A DNA stretch of 43,662 nt from Mastigocoleus testarum BC008 (GTDB lineage: Bacteria > Cyanobacteriota > Cyanobacteriia > Cyanobacteriales > Nostocaceae). The stretch lies in the NCBI RefSeq assembly GCF_001456025.1, contig NZ_LMTZ01000171.1, positions 1-43,662 of the forward strand, in the 5' to 3' direction. Of this stretch, positions 1-8,318 are shown in pieces (position 1 is the stretch's first letter; each line of letters opens with the position of its first letter). Below the pieces are notes generated by a model, which made no database searches, was not told the DNA's origin, and saw nothing but the letters and a program-made list of their open reading frames with translations. Both the position numbers and the translations under genes were made by a program.

Positions 1-228
1 ACAAGCTATTTGCTCAAAAAACTTCGGGAACATATATAACGGTTTAGACACAAATCCTAATCCGTTTAAAATCATTGCTTTGACAACATGTCCTGCACTG
101 ACTTTTTCTCCTGGTTTTGACCCTAATAAATCATTAATTATTTCTACTAATCCAATGGAATCTACGATTCCTGCTACTATCCCTAAATGGTCTATATTTT
201 GTATTTCAACATCTTTTATATCAAACAT
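1..228 (-). CDS. IS1634-like (DUF4277) transposase, N-terminal 76 codons, cut by window edge
   Basis: Read on the minus strand, an ATG at 226-228 opens a frame that stays open to base 1 and begins MFDIKDVEIQNIDHLGIV. It continues through a segment with VSAGHVVKAMILNGLGF. This resembles the N-terminal DUF4277 domain of IS1634/IS4-type transposases that are abundant in cyanobacteria; the DDE catalytic core would lie outside the window. It is partial only because the window ends. The family assignment comes from recognising the N-terminal pattern (DHLGIVAGI...IGLVEIIN). The outer end of the element is not identified with certainty, although 455-480 (a GTGTGACAGTTAGGGTGCGG stretch) could belong to it. 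A hairpin sits directly upstream of the start at 231-259. Confidence 0.75.
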   Translation of the reverse strand, partial: MFDIKDVEIQNIDHLGIVAGIVDSIGLVEIINDLLGSKPGEKVSAGHVVKAMILNGLGFVSKPLYMFPKFFEQIAC

Positions 229-230
229 AA

Positions 231-259
231 AAACAGAATTTTACAACACAATTCTGTTT
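231..259. repeat. 10-bp perfect inverted repeat upstream of the transposase
   Basis: AAACAGAATT at 231-240 is followed after 9 nt by AATTCTGTTT at 250-259. It lies 2 bp upstream of the transposase start codon. It could lower read-through transcription from outside into the transposase, as hairpins do in several IS families, but this role is inferred from position only. Confidence 0.55.
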
Positions 260-516
260 AAATTCTCACATTATTATTTCGAGCAAAAATATTTTCTTAC
301 TTTTTTAAGAATCTTTTTAGCCTCATCAAAGACTTCAACTCAAAATACTTTTTGATAGATCCCAAATTTAATGAGATAACTTCCCATTAGTCTCATGAAT
401 ATCTAAGTCTTGTTTAATAAATATGTACTAAAAAATCTCATCCCCTTGGTGTGTGACAGTTAGGGTGCGGAAGATGGGATATAAATTATTTCTTGAAAAT
501 CAATCAATTAATTAGT

Positions 517-553
517 GGCGATACGCCCTCAGCGTCACACTTTGCGTATCGCC
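517..553. repeat. GC-rich inverted repeat, possible terminator of the Rpn gene
   Basis: GGCGATACGC (517-526) and GCGTATCGCC (544-553) form a perfect 10-bp stem with a 17-nt loop in otherwise AT-rich DNA. It starts 7 bp past the end of the Rpn-family gene, so it could end that transcript, but no T-run follows on the minus strand. Its make-up fits the interspersed palindromes of Nostocales genomes. The rest of 229-559 holds no convincing gene. Confidence 0.5.
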
Positions 554-559
554 AATATC

Positions 560-1426
560 TCAATCCCCAAGCCCTTCTAACCAAGCCTGAAAATCAGCCA
601 TACTGGTAAAATCAAGCAACGCTTCGCCAAGATTTTCTAATTGTTCCAAAGAAAGATTTTCAACACGCTGACGTATTTCTTGGGGTAATTCTCCCACCCG
701 TCGAGTTAATAATCGGAGAATGATTTTACGTTCTCCTTCTTCTCGTCCCTGTTCCCGTCCTTCTTCCCGTCCTTCTTGTTTAATTTCACGGTAAACTCTG
801 GTTTCCTTGAGCGTAATTCCTAACATCTTTTCTACCTCCCTTTGGCTGAGTTGTTCGAATTTGTACACCATTATTGTCGTCACTAGTTCTATTATCGCGC
901 GACTCTTGGTTTCGGGCTGTTCAACAGAAGAACGTTCGAGTAAATACCTTGCTTCTTGTGGTGCTTTTTCTTCATTTACCGTAGTTAACACCATCAGTGC
1001 TACCCACAAAGGTAATTTACGAATATCTCCCAATTCATCCAAATATATTCGATGTACTTGGTCGCCGTTGAGTTGATTGCGATGGGGATAAATATCGCTC
1101 TGTTCGATGTTGCGGGATGGGTAAATTATAACCGCTTGCCAATCTTTAAATCTGGGGCGGTTACGGTAGAAATATAGTGAGGATTCTGCAAATACTCGTT
1201 CATAAAGCATTTCATCTTTTTGAAACTGTACTTCACAGAAATACACAACCCCAGGCTTTTCATTTTCTGGTGGAAGGAACACACCATCGATTTCAAATTT
1301 AGGTTCTTTAACAGCTACCGAGTCAAATTTGTATTCACCTGCATTTACAGGCGGATTTGCCAATAATTCAAATAGTAAAGCTGGATATTGTTGAAATAGT
1401 TTATAAAATATCGAATCTCGGCGCAT
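560..1426 (-). CDS. Rpn-family PD-(D/E)XK nuclease (recombination-promoting nuclease/putative transposase), DUF2887-DUF4351 type
   Basis: The 288-residue product begins MRRDSIFYKLFQQYPALLFELL, the usual opening of cyanobacterial Rpn/DUF2887 proteins. The nuclease-like core shows Asp47 (FEIDGVF) and Glu65-Val-Gln67 (CEVQFQK), the D...ExQ form of the PD-(D/E)XK site seen in this family. A charged repeat (EGREEGREQGREEGER, about residues 217-233) links it to a C-terminal DUF4351-like segment (about 230-286). Related Rpn proteins in E. coli cleave DNA and promote RecA-independent recombination; the activity here is inferred from family. These genes are multicopy and mobile-like in cyanobacteria, and an IS fragment lies just beyond. 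No good Shine-Dalgarno is seen; the ATG is chosen by the conserved N terminus. Confidence 0.85.
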   Translation of the reverse strand: MRRDSIFYKLFQQYPALLFELLANPPVNAGEYKFDSVAVKEPKFEIDGVFLPPENEKPGVVYFCEVQFQKDEMLYERVFAESSLYFYRNRPRFKDWQAVIIYPSRNIEQSDIYPHRNQLNGDQVHRIYLDELGDIRKLPLWVALMVLTTVNEEKAPQEARYLLERSSVEQPETKSRAIIELVTTIMVYKFEQLSQREVEKMLGITLKETRVYREIKQEGREEGREQGREEGERKIILRLLTRRVGELPQEIRQRVENLSLEQLENLGEALLDFTSMADFQAWLEGLGD

Positions 1427-1742
1427 AAAGGAATTTTACTGATTTCCTGGTCTATTGCTAATAGTCTCTAGCAAAAGTGAAAAAACAGCAATATTTCCTA
1501 TAAATACCCGAAATTATGATCCAATTAGCCTTTTATTCAACTGCATTTGCGGAAAATTAGAAGGTATATAATCCCCAAACAAACAACATACCACTCATAA
1601 GGGCGCACGTCGGTGCGCCCCTACAGGTTAAATAATTTCTTGAAAACCCATTCCCTAATCACCAATCGCCAATCGCCATATGCCGCTTGCGGCGGCACGC
1701 AGTGCTTATGGCTAACGCCACGCTTCCGCTAACGCCAATCCC
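1427..1742. other. Intergenic region with interspersed palindromic repeats
   Basis: No gene is seen. GGGCGCAC (1601-1608) and GTGCGCCC (1613-1620) form an 8-bp stem with a 4-nt loop, followed by CCTACAGG, a widespread type of cyanobacterial intergenic palindrome. At 1681-1697 TGCCGC and GCGGCA flank 5 nt, and a GC-rich tract with two copies of CTAACGCCA/C runs on to 1738. Repeated CCAATCGC units lie at 1660-1678. The repeats abut the end of dnaN and may serve as its transcript end. Confidence 0.55.
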
Positions 1743-2918
1743 CTATTCCCTCAACTGAACCGGCATTGCTAAATAAGTCATCTTCAAACCGCCTGAAGGA
1801 CTAAAAATTACCGGAGTCAAATTAGAATTCAACTGCATAACAATTTCTGTTGCAGGTAATGCTTTGAGTCCTTCCATTAAATATTTAATATTAAAAGCAA
1901 TATCTATATCTTCACCCGATATTTGGGCTGGGATTGATTCTCTACCACTACCTATATCTTGAGATTCTACAGATAAAGTAATTTCATCAGCAGCGCTGTC
2001 AATGCTAACTTTGACTACGTTATTTTTCTGATCCGCAAATACTGCGATTCGCTCTAAAGCACTTAAAAATTGTTTTCGATCTAAAGCCAAATCTCGCTCA
2101 AATGAAGCAGGAATTAGTTGGCGATAGGCGGGATATTGTCCCTCTAAAGTACGGCTAGTTAAACGTTGATGCTGCCATTCAAATACTATTTGTCCTTGGT
2201 CAAAATACAAAGCCACAGCTTCTTCTGAAGAGGAACTATGAGCCAACATTTTCTCTAATTCTCGTAAAGCCTTAGCAGGAACGGTCACCTCTAACTCATT
2301 TGCTGTATCATTTTTTGGTGCATCTTCCGGACTAACATTGGTACTTTCTACCACTGCTAAACGATGTCCATCAGTTGCAGCAAATTCCAAAGTGTCTTTT
2401 TGAACTTTTAAATGAACGCCCGTAAGAACCTGTTTAGTTTCATCAGCACTGGTCGCAAACAACGAACCGCGCAGCCCCTCAATTAATACTTCTGCTGACA
2501 GATACAATGCTTGAGAATCTTGGATTGTAGGCAATTCAGGAAATTCTTCTGCTCCCATTGCTCGCAATTGGTAGCGCCCACTTTCAGGGGTTAGGGTAAC
2601 TATAATTCCTTCTCCACCAACATCATCTACAGAAGTAGCTTCTTCTTCTAAAGTGATTTCTCCGTCGTTGAGGCGAGACGTAATATCATTGAGTAACTTT
2701 GCTGGGAGTGCGATCGTTCCCGATTCTAGAACCTCAGCAGTGAAGCTGGTACGAATACCCAGACTAAGGTCAAAAGCCGTTAAACTCACTTGATTAGTTT
2801 CTGCATCCGCGTTCAACAGTACATTTGCCAGTACCGGATGAGTTGGACGCGATGGCACGGCACGGCTAGTTAGTGAAAGGTTAGTACTTAAATCGCTTTG
2901 GGTGCAAACTAATTTCAT
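1743..2918 (-). CDS. dnaN: DNA polymerase III subunit beta (sliding clamp)
   Basis: The 391-residue product is the ring-forming processivity clamp that tethers DNA polymerase III to its template. It begins MKLVCTQSDLSTNLSLTSRAV, includes the clamp-like segment SRPTHPVLANVLL, and ends with the typical clamp C terminus (YLAMPVQLRE). Length suits cyanobacterial DnaN, which is slightly longer than the E. coli protein. The frame stays open 66 codons further upstream to 3116, but that stretch shows no clamp homology and runs into the oriC-side intergenic DNA, so the ATG at 2916-2918 is taken. dnaN lies downstream of dnaA on the same strand, with the putative origin between them. Separate transcription is likely given the 750-bp gap. 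Confidence 0.96.
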   Translation of the reverse strand: MKLVCTQSDLSTNLSLTSRAVPSRPTHPVLANVLLNADAETNQVSLTAFDLSLGIRTSFTAEVLESGTIALPAKLLNDITSRLNDGEITLEEEATSVDDVGGEGIIVTLTPESGRYQLRAMGAEEFPELPTIQDSQALYLSAEVLIEGLRGSLFATSADETKQVLTGVHLKVQKDTLEFAATDGHRLAVVESTNVSPEDAPKNDTANELEVTVPAKALRELEKMLAHSSSSEEAVALYFDQGQIVFEWQHQRLTSRTLEGQYPAYRQLIPASFERDLALDRKQFLSALERIAVFADQKNNVVKVSIDSAADEITLSVESQDIGSGRESIPAQISGEDIDIAFNIKYLMEGLKALPATEIVMQLNSNLTPVIFSPSGGLKMTYLAMPVQLRE

Positions 2919-3347
2919 AAAACTTCTAGGGAGATTGGAAACCCACTCGTTCTTGGTATGAGAGGAATTCCCTCCTGACCACCACTCAAGGCAATAAGCA
3001 TTAGAGGAGGAAAAACGATGCGGGACATTTATCTTTAGACTTCGTCTTTGTGTCACACATACTATCACCGTTACAGCTAAAAATGTATGGTGAATTTCAA
3101 ATATGGTGAATTTCAAATGTAATGAGTTTCAAGCAATCGACTTCAAAATCCTGAATTCGTTTTCTCTTTCTATCTCAATCCCAGAAGTGAAACTTATAGG
3201 GTGATAATTAAACCATAATATCTGTTACACCCTGTTGGTAAATATTGCCAACCTGGAAACTACTCGATTCTCAAAAAAATCGCTACAAAATAATCCTAAC
3301 TTCTACTAACTAAATAAATAAATAATTACTAATTAAGTAGTAGTCCC

Positions 3348-3542
3348 TGTGGAAAATGTGGAAAAACTATATAAACTTTATAAATCCAACACTTATAGCA
3401 TCACTTGCTGTGGAAAACTTGTGGAAAATATTTACCTTTTTTCCACAAGATATTTGCACTTTGTAAAGTTTTCCCCGATAAATGCTAAGTTTTCCACAGA
3501 TTCATGGCAAGTTTTCCACAAGAAATAAAGTATTTTTCCACA
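3348..3542. promoter_or_regulatory. Cluster of eight DnaA boxes in two opposed groups of four
   Basis: On the minus strand (read as TGTGGAAAA): 3348-3356, 3357-3365, 3409-3417 and 3420-3428. On the plus strand (TTTTCCACA): 3439-3447, 3490-3498, 3512-3520 and 3534-3542. The last three plus boxes start exactly 22 bp apart, and a degenerate box (TTTTCCCCG, 3469-3477) sits 21 bp before them, so they lie on about the same helix face. The first two minus boxes abut with no gap. The two groups point towards each other across 3429-3438. Confidence 0.9.
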
Positions 3543-3668
3543 GGTTAATTATAAATTGATTGACAATTATGTTTTGGGGAAATTTATGTTTTAAGAACCA
3601 GTGTATTTTTTACAACATTTTAATGCAGAATAACTTATATTTATTGATAAACACTTTATTAAATTAAA
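3348..3668. other. Putative chromosomal replication origin (oriC) between dnaA and dnaN
   Basis: The 750-bp gap between dnaN and dnaA contains eight perfect copies of the consensus DnaA box TTTTCCACA within 195 bp (3348-3542), followed towards dnaA by a very AT-rich stretch (3543-3668, e.g. TAATTATAAATTGATTG and TTATTAAATTAAATT) that could be the duplex-unwinding element. The flank at 3300-3345 is also AT-rich. Position next to dnaA and dnaN is the commonest bacterial oriC context. The part from 2919 to 3347 shows no other clear feature. Origin function is inferred from box density and context. Confidence 0.85.
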
Positions 3669-5048
3669 TTATTTTTTAGGTCGGCTATTCATTTGGATGC
3701 GGTCATTTAATTGTTTTAGTGTTTGAGTTAACTCTGGGTTATTATCTCGGAGTTGGGTAATTTTTTCACAACTGTAAAGTACTGTTGTATGGTCTTTACC
3801 ACCAAATTCTTCACCAATACGCGGTAAGCTCAAGTCGGTATTTTGACGCATTAAATACATTCCGATTTGACGTGCCCAGCTAATTTCTCTCCTGCGAGAG
3901 TTACCTTTAAGATCTTCTATAGAAATATTCAAATTTTCAGACACCACTTTCAATATTATTTCTGGAGTAGTTTCTAATTTTTCCATTGGTGGTTCTAAAA
4001 CGGGAGCGATATTTTCTACCGTCATTGGTAAACCCCAAATAGAAATATATGCTAGGGCTCGAATTAATGCTCCTTCCAGTTCGCGAATATTAGAAGTATA
4101 GTTAGCAGCAATATATTCAATTACATCTCTGGGAAGGCGAATATTTTCATATTCAGCTTTTTTCTGCAATATAGCCATTCTTGTTTCTAAATCTGGGGCT
4201 TGAATATCAGCAATTAACCCCATAGAAAAGCGAGAACACAAGCGTTCTTGCAGTCGAGGAATTTGGTTGGGAGGACGATCGGAAGCAATTACAACTTGTT
4301 TACCTGCTTCATATAGCGTGTTGAAGGTATGAAAAAATTCTTCTTGAGTACCTTCTTTCCCCTCAATAAACTGAATATCATCTACTAAAAGAATATCAGC
4401 AGTTCGATAGTATTCGCGAAAACTTTGCATGCCATCTTTCTTGCCAATGGCTGTAATAAAATCATTAGTAAATTTCTCGGTAGACACATAAAATATTTTA
4501 GAATCGGGAAAAAATTCCAGACGGTAATGACCGATCGCCTGCATCAAATGAGTTTTCCCCAAACCAACACCACCGCATAAAAATAAAGGATTAAACTCCA
4601 TTCCGGGTGACTCAGCAACCGCTAGAGCTGCTGCATGAGCCATGCGATTATTCGCACCGACCACAAATCTGGAAAATACATACTTGGGATTCAATTGAAA
4701 AGTTTTTGGTTGGTTGTTAACAGGTTTTTGAGAAATGTTACCTTGGGGAGGTGAGTCCCAATCGACTTTTTGGTCGCTGATATGAGATGCTTCGTCACCT
4801 TGAGCAACAGTAAAATAAATTTCTACAGGATGACCAACAATATCTTGGACTACATTAGCAATAGTATTTATATAGTATTTTTGCAACCAATTGCGGGCAA
4901 ATGGATTGGGAGTACGAATAACCAAGCAATTGTGTTCAAAACTTTGGGCGCTAGCAGTTTTTATCCAAGTTTCAAAGGTGGGACGGGATAAATTTAGCTG
5001 CAAGCGCTCTAGCACTTGACTCCACAGAACGTCTATGGCTATTTCCAC
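3669..5048 (-). CDS. dnaA: Chromosomal replication initiator protein DnaA
   Basis: DnaA binds DnaA boxes, opens the origin and loads the helicase. Numbering from the upstream GTG at 5054: domain I spans about 1-85, a short variable linker about 86-118, AAA+ domain III about 120-345 with Walker A GGVGLGKTH (161-169), Walker B LLVDDIQ (222-228) and the RLCSRF segment (271-276). Domain IV carries the DnaA signature GGKDHTTVLYSCEKI (418-432). Two GTG codons compete as start. The second (5046-5048) has AGAGG 8 nt upstream and gives a family-like N terminus (MEIAIDVLWSQVLERL), whereas for the first the same motif is only 2 nt away, so 5048 is preferred (459 residues). The gene is divergent from the Deg protease and its 3' end faces the DnaA-box cluster. 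Confidence 0.97.
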   Translation of the reverse strand: MEIAIDVLWSQVLERLQLNLSRPTFETWIKTASAQSFEHNCLVIRTPNPFARNWLQKYYINTIANVVQDIVGHPVEIYFTVAQGDEASHISDQKVDWDSPPQGNISQKPVNNQPKTFQLNPKYVFSRFVVGANNRMAHAAALAVAESPGMEFNPLFLCGGVGLGKTHLMQAIGHYRLEFFPDSKIFYVSTEKFTNDFITAIGKKDGMQSFREYYRTADILLVDDIQFIEGKEGTQEEFFHTFNTLYEAGKQVVIASDRPPNQIPRLQERLCSRFSMGLIADIQAPDLETRMAILQKKAEYENIRLPRDVIEYIAANYTSNIRELEGALIRALAYISIWGLPMTVENIAPVLEPPMEKLETTPEIILKVVSENLNISIEDLKGNSRRREISWARQIGMYLMRQNTDLSLPRIGEEFGGKDHTTVLYSCEKITQLRDNNPELTQTLKQLNDRIQMNSRPKK

Positions 5049-5228
5049 TGTCACTACCTCTGCTGCTAATAGTCACAATACACAATAAAAGATACAAGTA
5101 AGCATTAATTTAGCATTCAAGAGCTCTAGACCCAGAGTAAATTTTTAAGTTGTAATCATTGTTGGTTCGACTCGCCCCGGTAGGCTATATCCTATCATTC
5201 ACCAAATCACACGGAGAAGCAAAGACAC

Positions 5229-6500
5229 ATGAGGAAAACACAGAATATTAAAGATCGTAATTTTGAGTTATCTGAATCAAAAAACCTTAACACACCAAGT
5301 TTATCCTTTCTCCATAAAGCTAAATGCTTGCCGTTGATTATATTAACCTCTATAGGAATTTTTGCTCTTGGGGGTTGTTCAGGTGGCGCAAATATACTCA
5401 ACAATGAAAAACTTGATGATTCAGTCCAAGCTAAAAATAAACCAAATAATCGCCCAGCGGTTCCTTTTATTGGTGGTGGTTCCGAATCTAAAAACCCTAA
5501 CTTTGTAGTTAATGTAGTCCAGCAAGTAGGACCTGCTGTTGTTCGGATTGATACATCTAGAACAGTTTCATCTCTACCGGATGGTTTTGATGACCCATTT
5601 TTACGAAGGTTTTTTGGCGATCAACCATCCCGACGCAGAGAACAAAGAGGTAGTGGTTCTGGATTTATTATTAACGCTAACGGTCAAATTTTAACTAATG
5701 CCCATGTAGTAGATGGAGCTGATACGGTAAGTGTACTTTTAAAAGATGGCCGTCGTTTGAATGGTAAAGTTTTGGGTGAAGATCCACTTACCGATGTGGC
5801 AGTAATTAAAATTGATGCCAATAATTTACCAACTGTTCCCATTGGTAATTCCGAGAACTTACAACCAGGGGAAGCTGTAGTTGCAATTGGTAATCCCTTG
5901 GGACTTGATTACACAGTCACCTCTGGAATTATCAGTGCAACAGGTCGTTCTAGCAGCGATATTGGTGCTTCTGACAAACGCGTTGATTATATTCAAACTG
6001 ATGCAGCTATTAATCCTGGTAATTCCGGTGGACCGTTATTAAATGCTCGCGGTCAAGTAATTGGAATGAACACAGCAATTATTCGTGGCGCTCAAGGTTT
6101 GGGATTTGCAATTCCCATGAATACGGTACAAAGAATTTCCCAAGAATTAATTGCTAAAGGTCGGGTAGATCATCCCTTCTTAGGTATTCAGATGGTTACT
6201 CTCACCCCAGAAATGAAAGAAAGACTCAATAGTGAATTAGGAAATCCTGCTGTTTCTGCAGATAAAGGTGTTTTATTGGTACGAATTGTTCCCCGTTCTC
6301 CTGCATCAAGAGCAGGACTTAGAGCGGGGGATGTGATTCAAAGCATTAACGGTCAAGCTGTGAATAAAAATGATGAAGTGCAAAAAATTGTTGAAAAATC
6401 AAAAGTAGGGGAACCTCTGAAAATAAAAGTAGAACGCAACGGACGAACTGTCGAGTTAAATGTAACTCCTGCACCTTTACCAGTTGAACGTCGTCGCTAA
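5229..6500 (+). CDS. Deg/HtrA-family trypsin-like serine protease with one PDZ domain, predicted lipoprotein
   Basis: This 423-residue protein is an S1C-family protease of the HhoA/HhoB/HtrA group, which degrades damaged proteins outside the cytoplasm. The catalytic triad is visible: His159 (TNAHVV), Asp189 (LTDVAVIK) and Ser266 (GNSGGPL). A PDZ domain covers about 318-413, including RAGLRAGDVIQSING. Residues 33-50 form a hydrophobic segment ending in FALGGC, which reads as a lipobox with Cys50, so the mature protein may be lipid-anchored. The 32-residue polar N-region is long for a signal peptide, but the start has a good ribosome site (CGGAGAAG before ATG at 5229) and no better ATG lies nearer. 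It is divergent from dnaA over about 180 bp, which must carry both promoters. Confidence 0.93.
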   Translation: MRKTQNIKDRNFELSESKNLNTPSLSFLHKAKCLPLIILTSIGIFALGGCSGGANILNNEKLDDSVQAKNKPNNRPAVPFIGGGSESKNPNFVVNVVQQVGPAVVRIDTSRTVSSLPDGFDDPFLRRFFGDQPSRRREQRGSGSGFIINANGQILTNAHVVDGADTVSVLLKDGRRLNGKVLGEDPLTDVAVIKIDANNLPTVPIGNSENLQPGEAVVAIGNPLGLDYTVTSGIISATGRSSSDIGASDKRVDYIQTDAAINPGNSGGPLLNARGQVIGMNTAIIRGAQGLGFAIPMNTVQRISQELIAKGRVDHPFLGIQMVTLTPEMKERLNSELGNPAVSADKGVLLVRIVPRSPASRAGLRAGDVIQSINGQAVNKNDEVQKIVEKSKVGEPLKIKVERNGRTVELNVTPAPLPVERRR

Positions 6501-6531
6501 TTTTTATTCTTCTTCGCCATTATTCATTGTG

Positions 6532-6642
6532 ATTGGTCATTTGCGTTTATCTAATAACCAATGACCAATTAATAATTATTAATTATCAATTACCATTTGC
6601 CGTTAGGCGCGGGCGTATACCAATTACCAATTACCAATTACC
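6532..6642. repeat. Inverted repeat and heptameric tandem repeats between the Deg protease and def
   Basis: ATTGGTCATT (6532-6541) and AATGACCAAT (6560-6569) form a 10-bp stem, and each arm contains the heptamer TTGGTCA. Further on, 6619-6642 is built of repeated CAATTAC heptamers that run directly into the def start codon. These are short tandemly repeated sequences of the kind common in filamentous cyanobacteria. The hairpin may help to end the protease transcript. Confidence 0.65.
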
Positions 6643-7176
6643 ATGACTAACCAATTAAATATCATTGAATTAGGCAATCCAATTTTGCGACAACGAGCAG
6701 AATCAATCAAAAATATCAAAGATGAATCTGTTCAAAGTTTGATTGATAAACTGATGGTAAAAGTTGTTCAAGCTGATGGTGTGGGAATTGCAGCACCGCA
6801 AGTTTCTCGACCGCATCGTTTATTTATTATGGCTTCTCGTCCCAATCCTCGATATCCTAAAGCACCACATATGGAGCCAACAGCAATTATTAATCCGAAA
6901 ATTATTGGTCATTCTTCAGAAACAGCGAAAGATTGGGAAGGTTGTTTGAGCGTTCCAGGAATTCGTGGTCTCGTACCTAGATATCAAACCATTGAAGTTG
7001 AATATAGCGATCGCAACGGTAAATTACAAAAGTTAGAATTAACTGATTTTGTCGCCCGAATTTTTCAACATGAATGCGATCATCTTGAAGGTAAAGTCTT
7101 TTTAGATCGGGTAGAAAGTACCTTAGATTTAATTACTGAAGCAGAATATCAAAAGTTGATGGGAATTGGAGATTAG
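6643..7176 (+). CDS. def: Peptide deformylase
   Basis: The 177-residue enzyme removes the N-formyl group from nascent proteins. All three family motifs are present: GVGIAAPQV (46-54, with Gln53), EGCLSVPG (99-106, with metal ligand Cys101) and QHECDHLEG (142-150, with metal ligands His143 and His147 and catalytic Glu144). Length is typical of bacterial deformylases. The start is the ATG at 6643, supported by the family-like opening. No Shine-Dalgarno is visible because the preceding bases are tandem ATTACCA heptamers, so translation may depend on another signal or on S1. Downstream lies the inverted copy of the repeat that also flanks dhaK. Confidence 0.96.
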   Translation: MTNQLNIIELGNPILRQRAESIKNIKDESVQSLIDKLMVKVVQADGVGIAAPQVSRPHRLFIMASRPNPRYPKAPHMEPTAIINPKIIGHSSETAKDWEGCLSVPGIRGLVPRYQTIEVEYSDRNGKLQKLELTDFVARIFQHECDHLEGKVFLDRVESTLDLITEAEYQKLMGIGD

Positions 7177-7185
7177 AGATTGGGG

Positions 7186-7216
7186 AATTGGGGGAGTGTG
7201 GGAAGTGTGGGAGGAT
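7186..7216. repeat. Short GTGTGGGA-type repeat upstream of dhaK
   Basis: The tract GGGAGTGTGGGAAGTGTGGG (from 7194) is made of the unit AGTGTGGGA. It is the reverse complement of the CCCACACTTCCCACACT tract at 8551-8588 downstream of dhaK, so the dhaK gene lies between inverted copies of the same low-complexity repeat. Confidence 0.7.
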
Positions 7217-7244
7217 TAGGATTTAGGAATAACGAGTGACCAGT

Positions 7245-8318
7245 ATGAAAAAATTACTAAATAAACCCGAAGATTTTGTGCGGGAAACTCTAGCGGGTAT
7301 GGCGATCGCCCATTCCGATCTGATTAAAGTAAATTTTGAACCTAATTTTATTTATCGTGCTGATGCACCAAAAACAGGTAAAGTAGCAATTATTTCTGGT
7401 GGTGGTAGCGGACACGAACCTATGCATGGAGGTTTTGTAGGTCGGGGAATGTTGGATGCTGCTTGTCCGGGAGAGGTTTTTACTTCACCGACACCCGACC
7501 AAATGTTAGCTGCTGCTCAAGCAGTTAATGGTGGTAATGGTGTTCTTTACATCGTCAAAAATTATAGTGGTGACATCATGAATTTTGAAATGGCGACAGA
7601 ATTAGCTGTTGCTGAAGGTATTCAGGTGCAAAATATTTTGATTGATGATGATGTTGCAGTCAAAGATAGTTTATATACCCAAGGACGCCGGGGTGTGGGA
7701 ACTACAGTGCTAGCAGAAAAAATCTGTGGTGCAGCAGCCGAAGCGGGATACGATCTAAAACAAGTTGCCGATTTGTGTCGTCGAGTCAACCTTAATGGAC
7801 GTAGCATGGGTATGGCGCTAACTTCCTGTACGGTTCCAGCTAAAGGTTCCCCAACATTTGAATTAGGAAATCAAGAAATAGAAATGGGTATTGGGATTCA
7901 TGGGGAACCCGGAAGAGAAAGAATGAGTTTAAAATCTGCTGACGAAGTTGCCGAAACTTTAGCATTAACAATTATTGAAGACTCTTCATATAGCCGTACT
8001 ATTCGGGAATGGGATGAATCTACAGCTGAATGGGTCGACAAAGATTTAACCAATACACCTTTTGCGAAAGGAGATAAACTGCTAGCCTTCGTCAATGGAA
8101 TGGGTGGAACACCCCAAAGCGAACTGTATATTATTTATCGCAAACTAGCAGATATCTGTGCCAAAAAAGGAATGGAAATAGTAAGAAACTTGGTTGGTTC
8201 TTACATAACTTCTTTAGAAATGCAAGGTTGTTCTATTACTTTGCTTAAATTAGATCAGGAAATGGTTAAACTTTGGGATGCACCGGTATTGACACCAGCA
8301 TTACGTTGGGGAGTGTAA
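7245..8318 (+). CDS. dhaK: Dihydroxyacetone kinase subunit DhaK
   Basis: DhaK binds dihydroxyacetone covalently for phosphorylation by a DhaL partner. The 357-residue protein has the family's Gly-rich substrate site SGGGSGHEPMHGG (51-63). His57, Asp110 (NYSGDIMNF) and His219 (GIGIHGEPG) match the E. coli catalytic and binding residues His56, Asp109 and His218 with an offset of one. Length equals that of PTS-type DhaK. A GTG three codons upstream (7236) is possible, but the ATG at 7245 gives the usual MKKLLNKPEDFV opening. The expected partner dhaL is at 10879 on the same strand, about 2.5 kb away beyond an opposing gene; no dhaM-like phosphocarrier is present in the window. Confidence 0.95.
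   Translation: MKKLLNKPEDFVRETLAGMAIAHSDLIKVNFEPNFIYRADAPKTGKVAIISGGGSGHEPMHGGFVGRGMLDAACPGEVFTSPTPDQMLAAAQAVNGGNGVLYIVKNYSGDIMNFEMATELAVAEGIQVQNILIDDDVAVKDSLYTQGRRGVGTTVLAEKICGAAAEAGYDLKQVADLCRRVNLNGRSMGMALTSCTVPAKGSPTFELGNQEIEMGIGIHGEPGRERMSLKSADEVAETLALTIIEDSSYSRTIREWDESTAEWVDKDLTNTPFAKGDKLLAFVNGMGGTPQSELYIIYRKLADICAKKGMEIVRNLVGSYITSLEMQGCSITLLKLDQEMVKLWDAPVLTPALRWGV

Noticed and set aside
80..355. 91-codon plus-strand frame near the window start
   Set aside because: It lies opposite the transposase fragment and has the composition of an antisense shadow.
2919..3116. 66-codon N-terminal extension of dnaN
   Set aside because: Family homology begins at MKLVCTQSDL; the extension shows no clamp-like features and covers intergenic DNA.
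3469..3477. Ninth DnaA box TTTTCCCCG
   Set aside because: It has two mismatches and is listed only as a degenerate site, though its phasing with the next box is suggestive.
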